Origin: Endozoicomonas sp. GU-1
GTDB lineage: Bacteria > Pseudomonadota > Gammaproteobacteria > Pseudomonadales > Endozoicomonadaceae
Assembly: GCF_027366395.1 (NCBI RefSeq)
Contig: NZ_CP114771.1
Span: 558,001 to 622,000, forward strand
Reading direction: 5' to 3'
DNA: 64,000 nucleotides
The notes beneath the pieces were generated by a model. It saw only the letters and a list, made by a program, of their open reading frames with translations. It was not told where the DNA came from and ran no database searches. Positions 47,728-56,341 of the stretch are shown here, piece by piece (position 1 is the first letter of the stretch; every line of letters begins with the position of its first letter). The translations under genes were made by a program, and so were the position numbers.

Positions 47728-50340
47728 TCATGGCGAAAGGGAAGAGGTTATTGGCTTTTTTTTCCTCTTCCTTGTTCTTTTTTTGGGTTTGCCTGTTTGC
47801 TTTTCTGAATGCTCTTCGGCGGTAACGTTTGCCACATCTGCCCATCCGATTTTATGTGATACAGAGCCATGGCCCTGAGGCGGGATGTCGACCCTGGTCT
47901 TTATTTCATCAATACATCGTTTTATTGAATCCGGGTTCAAAAAGGTATTAGTCGGGATTTCAATGACCTCAAATCCTGCTTTTTGCAGCAGTGCAATTTT
48001 CAGTAGAGTCGAACCATTCCTGGTTTTGAAATCACCACACACGTAATGAGAGGGTCCCTGAATTTCAATAATAATATTGTGGTCTGGCAGTAGCAGATCA
48101 ACCGGAGGTAATGAGTTCAGACTCCTTTCTGCTGCAATCTTTAAAGAGGGAATGCATGATTGAAGTTGATTGCGAAAGGCGGCCTGAAGTTTTGAAATGT
48201 TTGTCTGGTAATGGGGGACGATCGGACATGCTCTGCCAAGCCAGCTTGCGGCCATGGCAATGAGGGATTGTTCCTCTTCATTGTTTGGGGATGCATTTTC
48301 GAGGCGGGTAAACAGGCCATCCATGTGCTTTTCAAGCAAGTAATTTTTATTGGCATTGGCCTCTGGAGACAGCCTGGCACAGCATACCAATACTCCCCAG
48401 AGAGACAACGATATATCTTGCTGAGATAACTGAAGGTATTGACTGATTTGGCAGACAAGATGTTCAGACGTGGTTCTAACCATATTCAGTTCAACGAGTT
48501 CACCCAGTTTCGCCATGGACCACAGCAGGCTGGCGATATGCTGGGCATTAAATTGGTCTTTCTGTGCGTTCACATGGGGCAACAGCGCGGCCACGGCCTC
48601 GTTGAGCCCTGGTACCTGCTCCAGCCCTCTGACCACCAGTTTCGCCATGGCCCACAGCAGATTGGCGATATCCTGGGCATTGAATTGGTCTTTCTGTGCG
48701 TTCACGTGGTGCAACAGCAAGACCACGGTTTCTTTGAGTTCTGGTGTCTGCGCCTGCCCGTTGTCCACCAGTTTCGCCATGGCCCACAGCAGGTTGGCGA
48801 TTTCCTGGGGTTTAAAGTTTGCTTTCAGTGCTTTCACGTGGGGCAGCAGCGTGGCTACGGCCGCTTTGAGCCCGGGTGTCTGCTCCTGCCCGTTGTCCAC
48901 CAGTTTCGCTATGGCCCACAGCAGGTTGACGATACCTTGTGGTATAAAGTTAGCGTTCTGTGTATTCACGTGGGGCAACAATGCGCCTGAGGCCTCTTTA
49001 AGCCCTGGTATCTGCTCCAGCCCGTTGTCCACCAGTTTCGCCATGGCCCACAGCAGGTTGGCAATATCCTGGGCATTAAATTGGACTTTCTGTGCGTTCA
49101 TGTGGGGCAACAATACGGCTAAGGCCTCTTTGAGCCCTGGTGTCTGGTGCAGCCCGTTGTCCACCAGTTTCGCCATGGCCCACAGCAGGTTGGCAGTTTC
49201 CTGTGGCTTAAAGTTAGCTTTTTGTGTGTTCACAAAGGGCAACAGCACGGACACGGCCTCTTTCAGACCTGGTATCTGCTCCAGCCTGTTGTCCACCAGT
49301 TTTGCCATGGCCCAAAGCAGGTTGGCGATATGCTGGGCATCAAATTGGCTTTTCTGTGCGTTCACGCGTGGCAACAGCACGGCTAAGGCCTTTTTGAGCC
49401 CTGGTGTCTGCTCCAGCCCGTTGTCCACCAGTTTTGCCATGGCCGACAGCAGGTTGGCAGTTTCCTGTGGCTTAAAGTTAGCTTTCTGTGCGTTCACGTG
49501 GGGCAACAGTACGGCGAGGGCCTCGTTGAGCTCTGGTGTCTGCTTCTGCCCGTTGACCACCAGTTTCGCCATGGCCCACAGCAGGTTGGCGATCTGCTGA
49601 GGAATAAATTGGTCTTTCTGTGCGTTCACGTGGGGCATCAGCGCGGCCACGGCCTCTTTGAGCCCTGGTGTCCACTCCTGCCCGTTGTCTACCAGTTTTG
49701 CCATGGCCCACAGCTGGTTGGCGATTCCCCGGGCATCAATGTCCCTGGCTTGAGGTTTTTGGTTGCACTTGAATATGATTGCATCAAGTAGTGTTGACAA
49801 TAAGGAATCTTGAGTTAGGTTGACCCGCTCATCCAGGGGTTTATGAGGGGTAAAAAAGCCCGCTGAAGTCAATGAATGGAGTGTTGTCGTAAGGCTTCGC
49901 CAGTCCCAACGCCGTGTTATGGTAAAATTTTGCAGCAAATGTATCAGCTGGCTTTGTTCCGCTCGATTTAACGGTCTTTTAGCAGCTGATGTATATCTTT
50001 TAATTGAATCAGCATACAGACCGTGATGTCTCCCATCATAGCGATGACCGAAATAATCCGATTGACTCACCAGATCATCCATTATTTCCTGTTTGATGAG
50101 CGCATTAAAATCTTGAGCAGGATTAACTGAGCGGCGCTGTAGATGTTGAGAAGGGCATGCGTCAGAAGAACGGTAAAATGTAGTACGCCCCGGATTATTG
50201 CGTGGGCTATCATCCCACTGCCTGACCGTGGCCTGTCGGTATCGTCCACGCCTCGAAGCAGCAGCACGACCACCCGGCCGGTTATGATTATTATCGGATC
50301 TTGCGTATTGACTACTGATACCGGCAGAGCTTCTGTCCAT
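47728..50340 (-). CDS. OPR-like repeat/RAP domain protein, copy 17 (870 aa, 9 repeats)
   Basis: Nine repeats (about 205-600), each matched in order by copy 16, including the NLLSAMAKL serine variant in repeat 3 and DNRLEQIPGLKEAV in repeat 4. The linker has only two ATTGGC units (EANANKN). RAP starts near 741 (VDLLLPDHNIIIEIQGPSHYVCGDF). The tail lacks the CQSSHHCYL block of copy 16 but keeps KKRTRKRKKKPITSSLSP. The start MDRSSAGISSQYARSDNNHN is set by the leader at 50341-50412. Confidence 0.9.
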   Translation of the reverse strand: MDRSSAGISSQYARSDNNHNRPGGRAAASRRGRYRQATVRQWDDSPRNNPGRTTFYRSSDACPSQHLQRRSVNPAQDFNALIKQEIMDDLVSQSDYFGHRYDGRHHGLYADSIKRYTSAAKRPLNRAEQSQLIHLLQNFTITRRWDWRSLTTTLHSLTSAGFFTPHKPLDERVNLTQDSLLSTLLDAIIFKCNQKPQARDIDARGIANQLWAMAKLVDNGQEWTPGLKEAVAALMPHVNAQKDQFIPQQIANLLWAMAKLVVNGQKQTPELNEALAVLLPHVNAQKANFKPQETANLLSAMAKLVDNGLEQTPGLKKALAVLLPRVNAQKSQFDAQHIANLLWAMAKLVDNRLEQIPGLKEAVSVLLPFVNTQKANFKPQETANLLWAMAKLVDNGLHQTPGLKEALAVLLPHMNAQKVQFNAQDIANLLWAMAKLVDNGLEQIPGLKEASGALLPHVNTQNANFIPQGIVNLLWAIAKLVDNGQEQTPGLKAAVATLLPHVKALKANFKPQEIANLLWAMAKLVDNGQAQTPELKETVVLLLHHVNAQKDQFNAQDIANLLWAMAKLVVRGLEQVPGLNEAVAALLPHVNAQKDQFNAQHIASLLWSMAKLGELVELNMVRTTSEHLVCQISQYLQLSQQDISLSLWGVLVCCARLSPEANANKNYLLEKHMDGLFTRLENASPNNEEEQSLIAMAASWLGRACPIVPHYQTNISKLQAAFRNQLQSCIPSLKIAAERSLNSLPPVDLLLPDHNIIIEIQGPSHYVCGDFKTRNGSTLLKIALLQKAGFEVIEIPTNTFLNPDSIKRCIDEIKTRVDIPPQGHGSVSHKIGWADVANVTAEEHSEKQTGKPKKRTRKRKKKPITSSLSP

Positions 50341-50412
50341 AATTATATTTCATTAATTCATGCAAATATAAAAAGCAGACTGCTGTGCGGTTCAGAAGTT
50401 CATTTTGCTGAA
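50341..50412 (-). promoter_or_regulatory. Conserved leader of copy 17
   Basis: catgcaaatata variant; palindrome intact; tgcggttcagaag at the inverted repeat. It runs directly into the junction with copy 18's 3' end. Confidence 0.55.
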
Positions 50413-50416
50413 ATGT

Positions 50417-53215
50417 TTATATATAAGCAGTGCCGTATTTCTCATCGGCCGACCCGCTTTTCAGTAATACAGAGCCATGACCCTGTGGCGGGATGTCTAT
50501 CCTGGTCTTTATTTGATCAATATATAGTTTTATTGAATCCCGGCTCCTGAGCTGGCTAACCGGGATTTCAATGACCTCAAATCCTGCTTTTTGCAGCAGT
50601 GCGATTTTCAGTAGAGTCGAACCATTCCTGGTGTTGAAATCACCACCCACGTAATGAGACGGTCCCTGAATTTCAATTACCATGTTGTGTTCTGGCAGGA
50701 GCAGGTCAACCGGAGGTAATGAGTTCAGACTCTTTTCTTCTTCAATATTCAAAGATGGAAGGCATGACTGGAGTTGATCGCGGAAGTCGGTTTGAGGTTT
50801 TGAAATGTTTGTCTGGTAATGAGGGATGACCGGACACGTTCTCCCAAGCCAACTTGCGGACATGGAAATGATGCGTTGATCCTCTTCATTATCCGGAGGT
50901 GTATTTTCCAGGCGGGTAAAGAGGTCATCCATGTGCTTTTCAAGCAAGTTATTTTTATTGGCATTAGAGTCTAGAGACAACCTGGCACAGCATACCATGA
51001 CTCCCCAGAGAGACATCAATATGCCTTGCTGAGAGAGCTGAGGTTTTTCACTGACTCGATAGACAAGAGATTCGAATGTGGATTTAACCACGTTCAGCTC
51101 TACAAGCTCACCCAGTTTCGCCATGGCCCACAGCAGGTTGGCGATTTCCTGTGGTTTAAAGTGAGCTTTCCGTGCGTTCACGAGGAGCAATAGCGCGGCC
51201 ACGGCCTCTTTGAGCTCTGGTGTCCGCTCCTGGCCGTTGTCCATCAGTTTTACCATGGCCCACAGCAGGTTGGCGATATGCTGAGGAATAAATTGGTCTT
51301 TCTGTGCGTTCACGTGTGATAACAGCGCGGCCACAGCCTCTTTGAACTCTGGTGTCTGCTCCTGCCCGTTGTCCACGAGTTTCGCCATGGCCCACAGCAG
51401 GTTGGCGATTTCCTGTGCTTTAAAGTGAGCTTTCCGTGCGTTCACGAGGGGCAATAGCGCGGCCACGGCCTCTTTGAGCAGCGGTGTCAGCTCCTGCCCG
51501 TTGTCCACCAGTTTCGCCATGGCCCAAAGCAGGTTGGCGATTTCCTGTGGTTTAAAGTTAGCTTTCTGTGCGTTCACGCAGGGTAGCAGGGCGACCACGG
51601 CCTCTTTGAACTTTGGTGTCTGCTTTTGCCCTTTGTCCGCCAGTTTCGCCATGGCCCACAGCAGGTTGGCGATATGCTGAGGAATAAATTGGTCTTTCTG
51701 TGCTTTCACCTGGGGCAACAGCGCGGCCACGGCCACTGTGAGCTCTGATGTCAGCTTCTGCCCGTTGTCCACCAGTTTCGCCATGGCCCAAAGCAGGTTG
51801 GCGATCCCTTGGGCATTAAATTGGTTTTTCTGAATGTTCACGAGGAGCAACAGCGCAGCCACGGCCTCTTTGAGCCTTGGTGTCTGCTCTTGCCCGTTAT
51901 CCACCAGTTTCACCATGGCCCACAGCAGGTTGGCGATTTCCTGTGGTTTAAAGTGAGCTTTTCGTGCGTTCACGAGGGGCAACAGCGCGGCCATGGCCTC
52001 TTTGAACTCTGGGGTCCGCTCCTGCCCGTTGTCCACCAGTTTCGCCATGGCCCACAGCAGGTTGGCGATACCCTGGGCCTTAAATTGGTTTTTCTGTACG
52101 TTCACGAGGGGCAACAGCGCGGCCACAGTCTCGTTTAACTCTGGTGTTCGCTCTTGTACGTTGTTCACCAGTTTCGCCATGGCCCAAAGGAGGTTGGCGA
52201 TATGCTGAGGAATAAAGTGGTCTTTCTGTGCGTTCACATGGGGCAACAGCGTGGCCACTGTCACTTTGAGGCCTGTTGTCTGCTCCTGTCCATTGTCCAC
52301 CAGTTTCGCTATGGCCCACAGCAGGTTGACGATATCCTGAGTATTAAATTGGTCTTTCTGTGCGTTCACGTGGGACAACAGGGTGGCTACGACTTCTTTG
52401 AACTCTGGTATCCGCTCCTGCCCGTTGACCACCAGTTTCGCCATGGCCCATAGCAGGTTGGCGATATGTTGAGGAATAAATTGGTCTTGCTGTGCATTCA
52501 CGTGGGGCAGCAGCGCAGCCACGGCCTCTTTGAGCCCTGGTGTCCACGCCTGCCCGTTGTCTACCAGTTTCGCCATGGCCCACAGCAGGTTGGCGATTCC
52601 CCGGGCATCAATGTCCCTGGCTTGAGGTTTTTGGTTGCACTTGAATATGATTGTATCCAGTAGTGTCGACAATAAGGCTGCTTGAGTACACTTAACACGC
52701 TCATCCATGGGGTGTTTATGAGGGGTAAAAACACCCGCTGAAGTCAATGAATGAAATGTGGCCGTAAGGCTTCGCCAGTCCCAACGCCGTGTTACGGTAA
52801 AATTTTGCAGCAAACGTATCAGCTGGCTTTGTTCAGCTCGATTTAACGGTCTTTTAGCAGCTGATGTGTATTTTTTAATTGAATTGGCATACCAGCCGTG
52901 ATTTCTCCCATCATAGCGATGACCCAAACGATCCGATTGACTCACCAGATCATCCATTATTTCTGGTTGGATGAGCGCATTAAAATCTTGAGCAGGGTTT
53001 ACTGAACGGCGCTGTAGATGTTGAGAAGGGCATGCGTCAGAAGAACGGTAAAATGTATTACGCCCCAGGTGAGTGCCTGGGGTATCATCCCACTGCCTGA
53101 CCGTGGCATGTCTGTATCGTCCACGCATTGAAGAAGGAGCATGGCCACCCGGTCGGTTATAATCATTATCTGATCTTGCGTATTTAACACTGATACCGGC
53201 AGAGCTTGTATCCAT
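50417..53215 (-). CDS. OPR-like repeat/RAP domain protein, copy 18 (932 aa, 11 repeats), apparent chimera
   Basis: Eleven repeats (about 206-689); the N-terminal region is one residue longer (PHKHPMDE). The N-terminus and first three repeats (YDGRNHGWYANSIKKY, GQERIPEFKEVVATLL, GQEQTTGLK) follow copy 21. The later repeats (QKQTPKFKEAVVALLPCVNA, QELTPLLKEAVAALLPLVNA), linker and RAP (from about 830, IEIQGPSHYVGGDFNTRNGST) follow copies 19 and 20. It ends DEKYGTAYI, exactly as copy 20. The lysine-rich tail is missing: the coding sequence breaks into copy 17's leader and stops at TAA 50417-50419. The RAP region has LLLPEHN where most copies have LLLPDHN, a change also seen in copy 22. Confidence 0.9.
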   Translation of the reverse strand: MDTSSAGISVKYARSDNDYNRPGGHAPSSMRGRYRHATVRQWDDTPGTHLGRNTFYRSSDACPSQHLQRRSVNPAQDFNALIQPEIMDDLVSQSDRLGHRYDGRNHGWYANSIKKYTSAAKRPLNRAEQSQLIRLLQNFTVTRRWDWRSLTATFHSLTSAGVFTPHKHPMDERVKCTQAALLSTLLDTIIFKCNQKPQARDIDARGIANLLWAMAKLVDNGQAWTPGLKEAVAALLPHVNAQQDQFIPQHIANLLWAMAKLVVNGQERIPEFKEVVATLLSHVNAQKDQFNTQDIVNLLWAIAKLVDNGQEQTTGLKVTVATLLPHVNAQKDHFIPQHIANLLWAMAKLVNNVQERTPELNETVAALLPLVNVQKNQFKAQGIANLLWAMAKLVDNGQERTPEFKEAMAALLPLVNARKAHFKPQEIANLLWAMVKLVDNGQEQTPRLKEAVAALLLLVNIQKNQFNAQGIANLLWAMAKLVDNGQKLTSELTVAVAALLPQVKAQKDQFIPQHIANLLWAMAKLADKGQKQTPKFKEAVVALLPCVNAQKANFKPQEIANLLWAMAKLVDNGQELTPLLKEAVAALLPLVNARKAHFKAQEIANLLWAMAKLVDNGQEQTPEFKEAVAALLSHVNAQKDQFIPQHIANLLWAMVKLMDNGQERTPELKEAVAALLLLVNARKAHFKPQEIANLLWAMAKLGELVELNVVKSTFESLVYRVSEKPQLSQQGILMSLWGVMVCCARLSLDSNANKNNLLEKHMDDLFTRLENTPPDNEEDQRIISMSASWLGRTCPVIPHYQTNISKPQTDFRDQLQSCLPSLNIEEEKSLNSLPPVDLLLPEHNMVIEIQGPSHYVGGDFNTRNGSTLLKIALLQKAGFEVIEIPVSQLRSRDSIKLYIDQIKTRIDIPPQGHGSVLLKSGSADEKYGTAYI

Positions 53216-53287
53216 AATTATATTTCATTAATTCATGAAAATATAAAAAGCAGACTGCTGTGTAGTTGAGAAGTTCATTTTTCTGAA
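53216..53287 (-). promoter_or_regulatory. Conserved leader of copy 18, containing copy 19's stop
   Basis: The inverted repeat is degraded (tgtagttgagaag). The distal end reads ttcagaaaaatga, giving SEK and the TGA (53275-53277) of copy 19. Confidence 0.55.
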
Positions 53288-56265
53288 ATGTTTATCCTGG
53301 TCTTTATTTGATCAATATACAGTTTTATTGAATCCCGGCTCCTGAGCTGGTTAACCGGGATTTCAATGACCTCAAATCCTGCTTTTTGCAGCAATGCGAT
53401 TTTCAGCAGAGTCGAACCATTCCTGGTGTTGAAATCACCACTCACGTAATGAGACGGTCCCTGAATTTCAATCACTATGTTGTGGTCTGGCAGTAACAGG
53501 TCAACCGGAGGTAATGAGTTCAGACTCTTTTCTTCTTCAATATGCAAAGATGGAAGGCATGACTGGAGTTGATCGCGGAAGCCGGTTTGAGTTTTTGAAT
53601 TGTTTGTCTGGTAATGGGGGATGACCGGACACGTTCTCCCAAGCCAACTGGCGGCCATGGAAATGATGTGTTGATCCTCTTCATTATCCGGGGATGTATT
53701 TTCCAGGCGAGTAAACAGGTCATCCATGTGCTTTTCAAGCAAGTTATTTTTATTGGCATTAGAGTCTAGAGCCAACCTGGCACACAATACCATGACTCCC
53801 CAAAGAGACATCAAAATGCCTTGCTGAGAGAGCTGAGGGTTGTCAATGATTTTGTAGGTAAGCGATTCGGACGTGGAGGTAACCACATTCAGCTCTACAA
53901 GCTCGCCCAGTTTCGCCATGGCCCACAGCAGGTTGGCGATTTCCTGTGGTTTAAAGTGAGCTTTCTGTGCGTTCACGAGGGGCAATAGCACGGCCACGGC
54001 CTCTTTGAGCTCTGGTGTCCGCTCCTGACCGTTGTCCATCAGTTTTACCATGGCCCACAGCAGGTTGGCGATATGCTGAGGCATAAATTGGTCTTTCTGT
54101 GCGGTCACGTGAGATAACAGCGCGGCCACAGCCTCTTTGAGACCTGGTGTCAGCTCCTGCCCGTTGTCCACGAGTTTCGCCATGGCCCACAGCAGGTTGG
54201 CGATTTCTTGTGGGTTAAAGTTAGCTTTCGCTCTGTTGACGAGTGGCAACAGCGCGGCCACGGTCTCTTTGAGCAGCGGTGTCAGCTCCTGCCCGTTGTC
54301 CACGAGTTTCGCCATGGCCCACAGCAGGTTGGCGATTTCCTGTGGTTTAAAGTTAGCTTTCTGTGCGTTCACGCAGGGTAGCAAGGCGGCCACGGCCTCT
54401 TTGAACCTTGGTGTCTGCTTTTGCCCTTTTTCCGCCAGTTTCGCCATAGCCCACAGCAGGTTGGCGATATGCTGAGGAATAAATTGGTCTTTCAGTGCTT
54501 TCACCTGGGGCAACAGCGCGGCCAAGGCTTCGTTGAGCCCTGGTGTTCGCTTCAGCCCGCTGTCCACCAGTTTCGCCATGGCCCACAACAGGTTGGCGGT
54601 TCCCTGGGCCTTAAATTGGTTTTTCTGTATGTTCACGAGGAGCAACAGCGCGGCCACGGCCTCTTTGAGCCTTGGTGTCTGCTCTTGCCCGTTATCCACC
54701 AGTTTCGCCATGGCCCACAGCAGGTTGGCGATATGCTGAGGAATAAACTGGTCTTTCTGTGCATTCACATGGGGCAACAGCGAGGCCACGGCCTCTTTGA
54801 GCTCTGGTGTCCGCTCCTGCCCTTCGTTCGTCAGTTTCGCCATGGCCCACAGCAGGTTGGCGATATCCTGGGCATTAAATTGATCTTTCTGTGCGTTCAC
54901 GTGGGGCAACAGGGCGGCTACGGCCTCTTTGAGCTCTGTTGTCTGCTCCTGCCCGTTGTCCACCAGTTTCGCCATGGCCCATAGCAGGTTGGTGATTTCC
55001 TGTGGTTTAAAGTTAGCTTTCTGTGTATTCACCAACAGCGCGGCCATGGCCTCTTCGAACTCTGGTGTCCGCTCCTGCCCGTTGTCCACCAGTTTCGCCA
55101 TGGCCCACAGCAGGTTGGCGATAGCCTGAGAAATAAATTGGTCTTTCTGTGCGTTCACATGGGGCAACAGCACGGCCACGGCCCCTTTGAACCCAGTTAT
55201 CCACTCCTGCTCGTTGTCCACCAGTTTTGCCATGGCCCACAGCAGGTTGGCGATCCCCTGGGCATTAAATTGGTCTTTCTGTGCGTTCACGTGGAGCAAC
55301 AGCGTGGCCACCGTCTCGTTGAGCACGGGTGTCCGCTCTTGCCCGTTGTCCACCAGTTTTGCCATGGCCCATAGCAGGATGGTGATATGCTGAGGAATTA
55401 ATTGGTCTTTCTGTGCGTTCACGTGGGGCAACAGCGCGGCCACGGTCTCGTTGATCTCTGGTGTCCGCTCCTGTCCGTTGTTCACCAGTTTCGCCATGGC
55501 CCACAGCAGGTTGGCGATATGCTGGGGAATAAATTGGTCTTTATGTGCGTTTACATGGGGCATCAGCGCGGCAACGGCCTCTTGGAACTCTGGTGTCTGC
55601 TCCAGCCCGTTGTCCACCAGTTTCGCCATGGCCCAAAGCAGGTTGGCGATTCCCCGGGCATCAATATCCCATGCTTTAGCTTTTTGGTTGCACTTGAATA
55701 TTATTGCATCCAGTAGCGTCGACAGTAAGGCAGCTTGTGTACGCTTAACACGCTGATCCATGGGTTTATGAGGGGTAAAAACACCCGCTGAAGAAAATGA
55801 GTGCAGTGTTGTCGTCAGGCTTCGCCAATTCCAACTCTGTGTTACTGTGAAATTTTGCAGCAAACGCATCAGCTGGCTTTGTTCAACCCGATTTAACGGT
55901 CTTTTAGCAGCTGACGTGTATTTTTTAATTGAATTGGCATATAGAGCGTGATCTCTCCCATCATAGCGATGACCGAAACGATACGATTTACTCACCAGGC
56001 CATCCATTATTTCCTGTTGGGTGAACGCATTAAAATCTTGAGCATGATTTACTGAACGACGCGGTAAATATTGAGAAGGGCATGGGGCAGAAGATTGGTG
56101 AAATTCATTACGCCCCGGGGCTGTGCGGGGGGGAGGATCCCATTGTCTGACTGTGGCATGCCTGTATCGCCCACGCCTTGAAGAAGGGGCATGGTTGTTC
56201 GGTTGGTTGTAAGCATTATCTGATCTTGCGTATTTACCACTGATGCCTGCAGAGCTTCTGTCCAT
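53275..56265 (-). CDS. OPR-like repeat/RAP domain protein, copy 19 (996 aa, 13 repeats)
   Basis: Thirteen repeats (about 205-774). One lacks two residues (AALLVNTQK instead of AALLPHVNTQK). The N-terminus MDRSSAGISGKYARSDNAYN with NAFTQQEIMDGLVSKSYRF matches copy 20, its closest relative in that part. Repeats 8 to 13 share strings with copy 18 (EQTPRLKEAVAALLLLVNIQ, GQELTPLLKE). The linker has VMVLCARL, with leucine in place of the first of the paired cysteines, as in copy 22. RAP starts near 915 (IEIQGPSHYVSGDFNTRNGST). There is no basic tail: it ends RINISEK with a TGA in copy 18's leader, 59 bp from copy 18's ATG. Confidence 0.9.
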   Translation of the reverse strand: MDRSSAGISGKYARSDNAYNQPNNHAPSSRRGRYRHATVRQWDPPPRTAPGRNEFHQSSAPCPSQYLPRRSVNHAQDFNAFTQQEIMDGLVSKSYRFGHRYDGRDHALYANSIKKYTSAAKRPLNRVEQSQLMRLLQNFTVTQSWNWRSLTTTLHSFSSAGVFTPHKPMDQRVKRTQAALLSTLLDAIIFKCNQKAKAWDIDARGIANLLWAMAKLVDNGLEQTPEFQEAVAALMPHVNAHKDQFIPQHIANLLWAMAKLVNNGQERTPEINETVAALLPHVNAQKDQLIPQHITILLWAMAKLVDNGQERTPVLNETVATLLLHVNAQKDQFNAQGIANLLWAMAKLVDNEQEWITGFKGAVAVLLPHVNAQKDQFISQAIANLLWAMAKLVDNGQERTPEFEEAMAALLVNTQKANFKPQEITNLLWAMAKLVDNGQEQTTELKEAVAALLPHVNAQKDQFNAQDIANLLWAMAKLTNEGQERTPELKEAVASLLPHVNAQKDQFIPQHIANLLWAMAKLVDNGQEQTPRLKEAVAALLLLVNIQKNQFKAQGTANLLWAMAKLVDSGLKRTPGLNEALAALLPQVKALKDQFIPQHIANLLWAMAKLAEKGQKQTPRFKEAVAALLPCVNAQKANFKPQEIANLLWAMAKLVDNGQELTPLLKETVAALLPLVNRAKANFNPQEIANLLWAMAKLVDNGQELTPGLKEAVAALLSHVTAQKDQFMPQHIANLLWAMVKLMDNGQERTPELKEAVAVLLPLVNAQKAHFKPQEIANLLWAMAKLGELVELNVVTSTSESLTYKIIDNPQLSQQGILMSLWGVMVLCARLALDSNANKNNLLEKHMDDLFTRLENTSPDNEEDQHIISMAASWLGRTCPVIPHYQTNNSKTQTGFRDQLQSCLPSLHIEEEKSLNSLPPVDLLLPDHNIVIEIQGPSHYVSGDFNTRNGSTLLKIALLQKAGFEVIEIPVNQLRSRDSIKLYIDQIKTRINISEK

Positions 56266-56337
56266 AATTATATTTCATTAACTCATGGAAATATAAAAAG
56301 CAGACTGCTGTTTTGTTCAGAAGTTTAGTTTGCTGAA
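56266..56337 (-). promoter_or_regulatory. Conserved leader of copy 19
   Basis: catggaaatata variant. The distal ATG of other leaders is lost here (aagtttagtttgctg), so one of the three upstream ATGs is not universal. Confidence 0.55.
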
Positions 56338-56341
56338 ATGT

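Noticed and set aside
48470-49600. 376-codon plus-strand frame
   Set aside because: Antisense shadow of copy 17 repeats, same reasoning.
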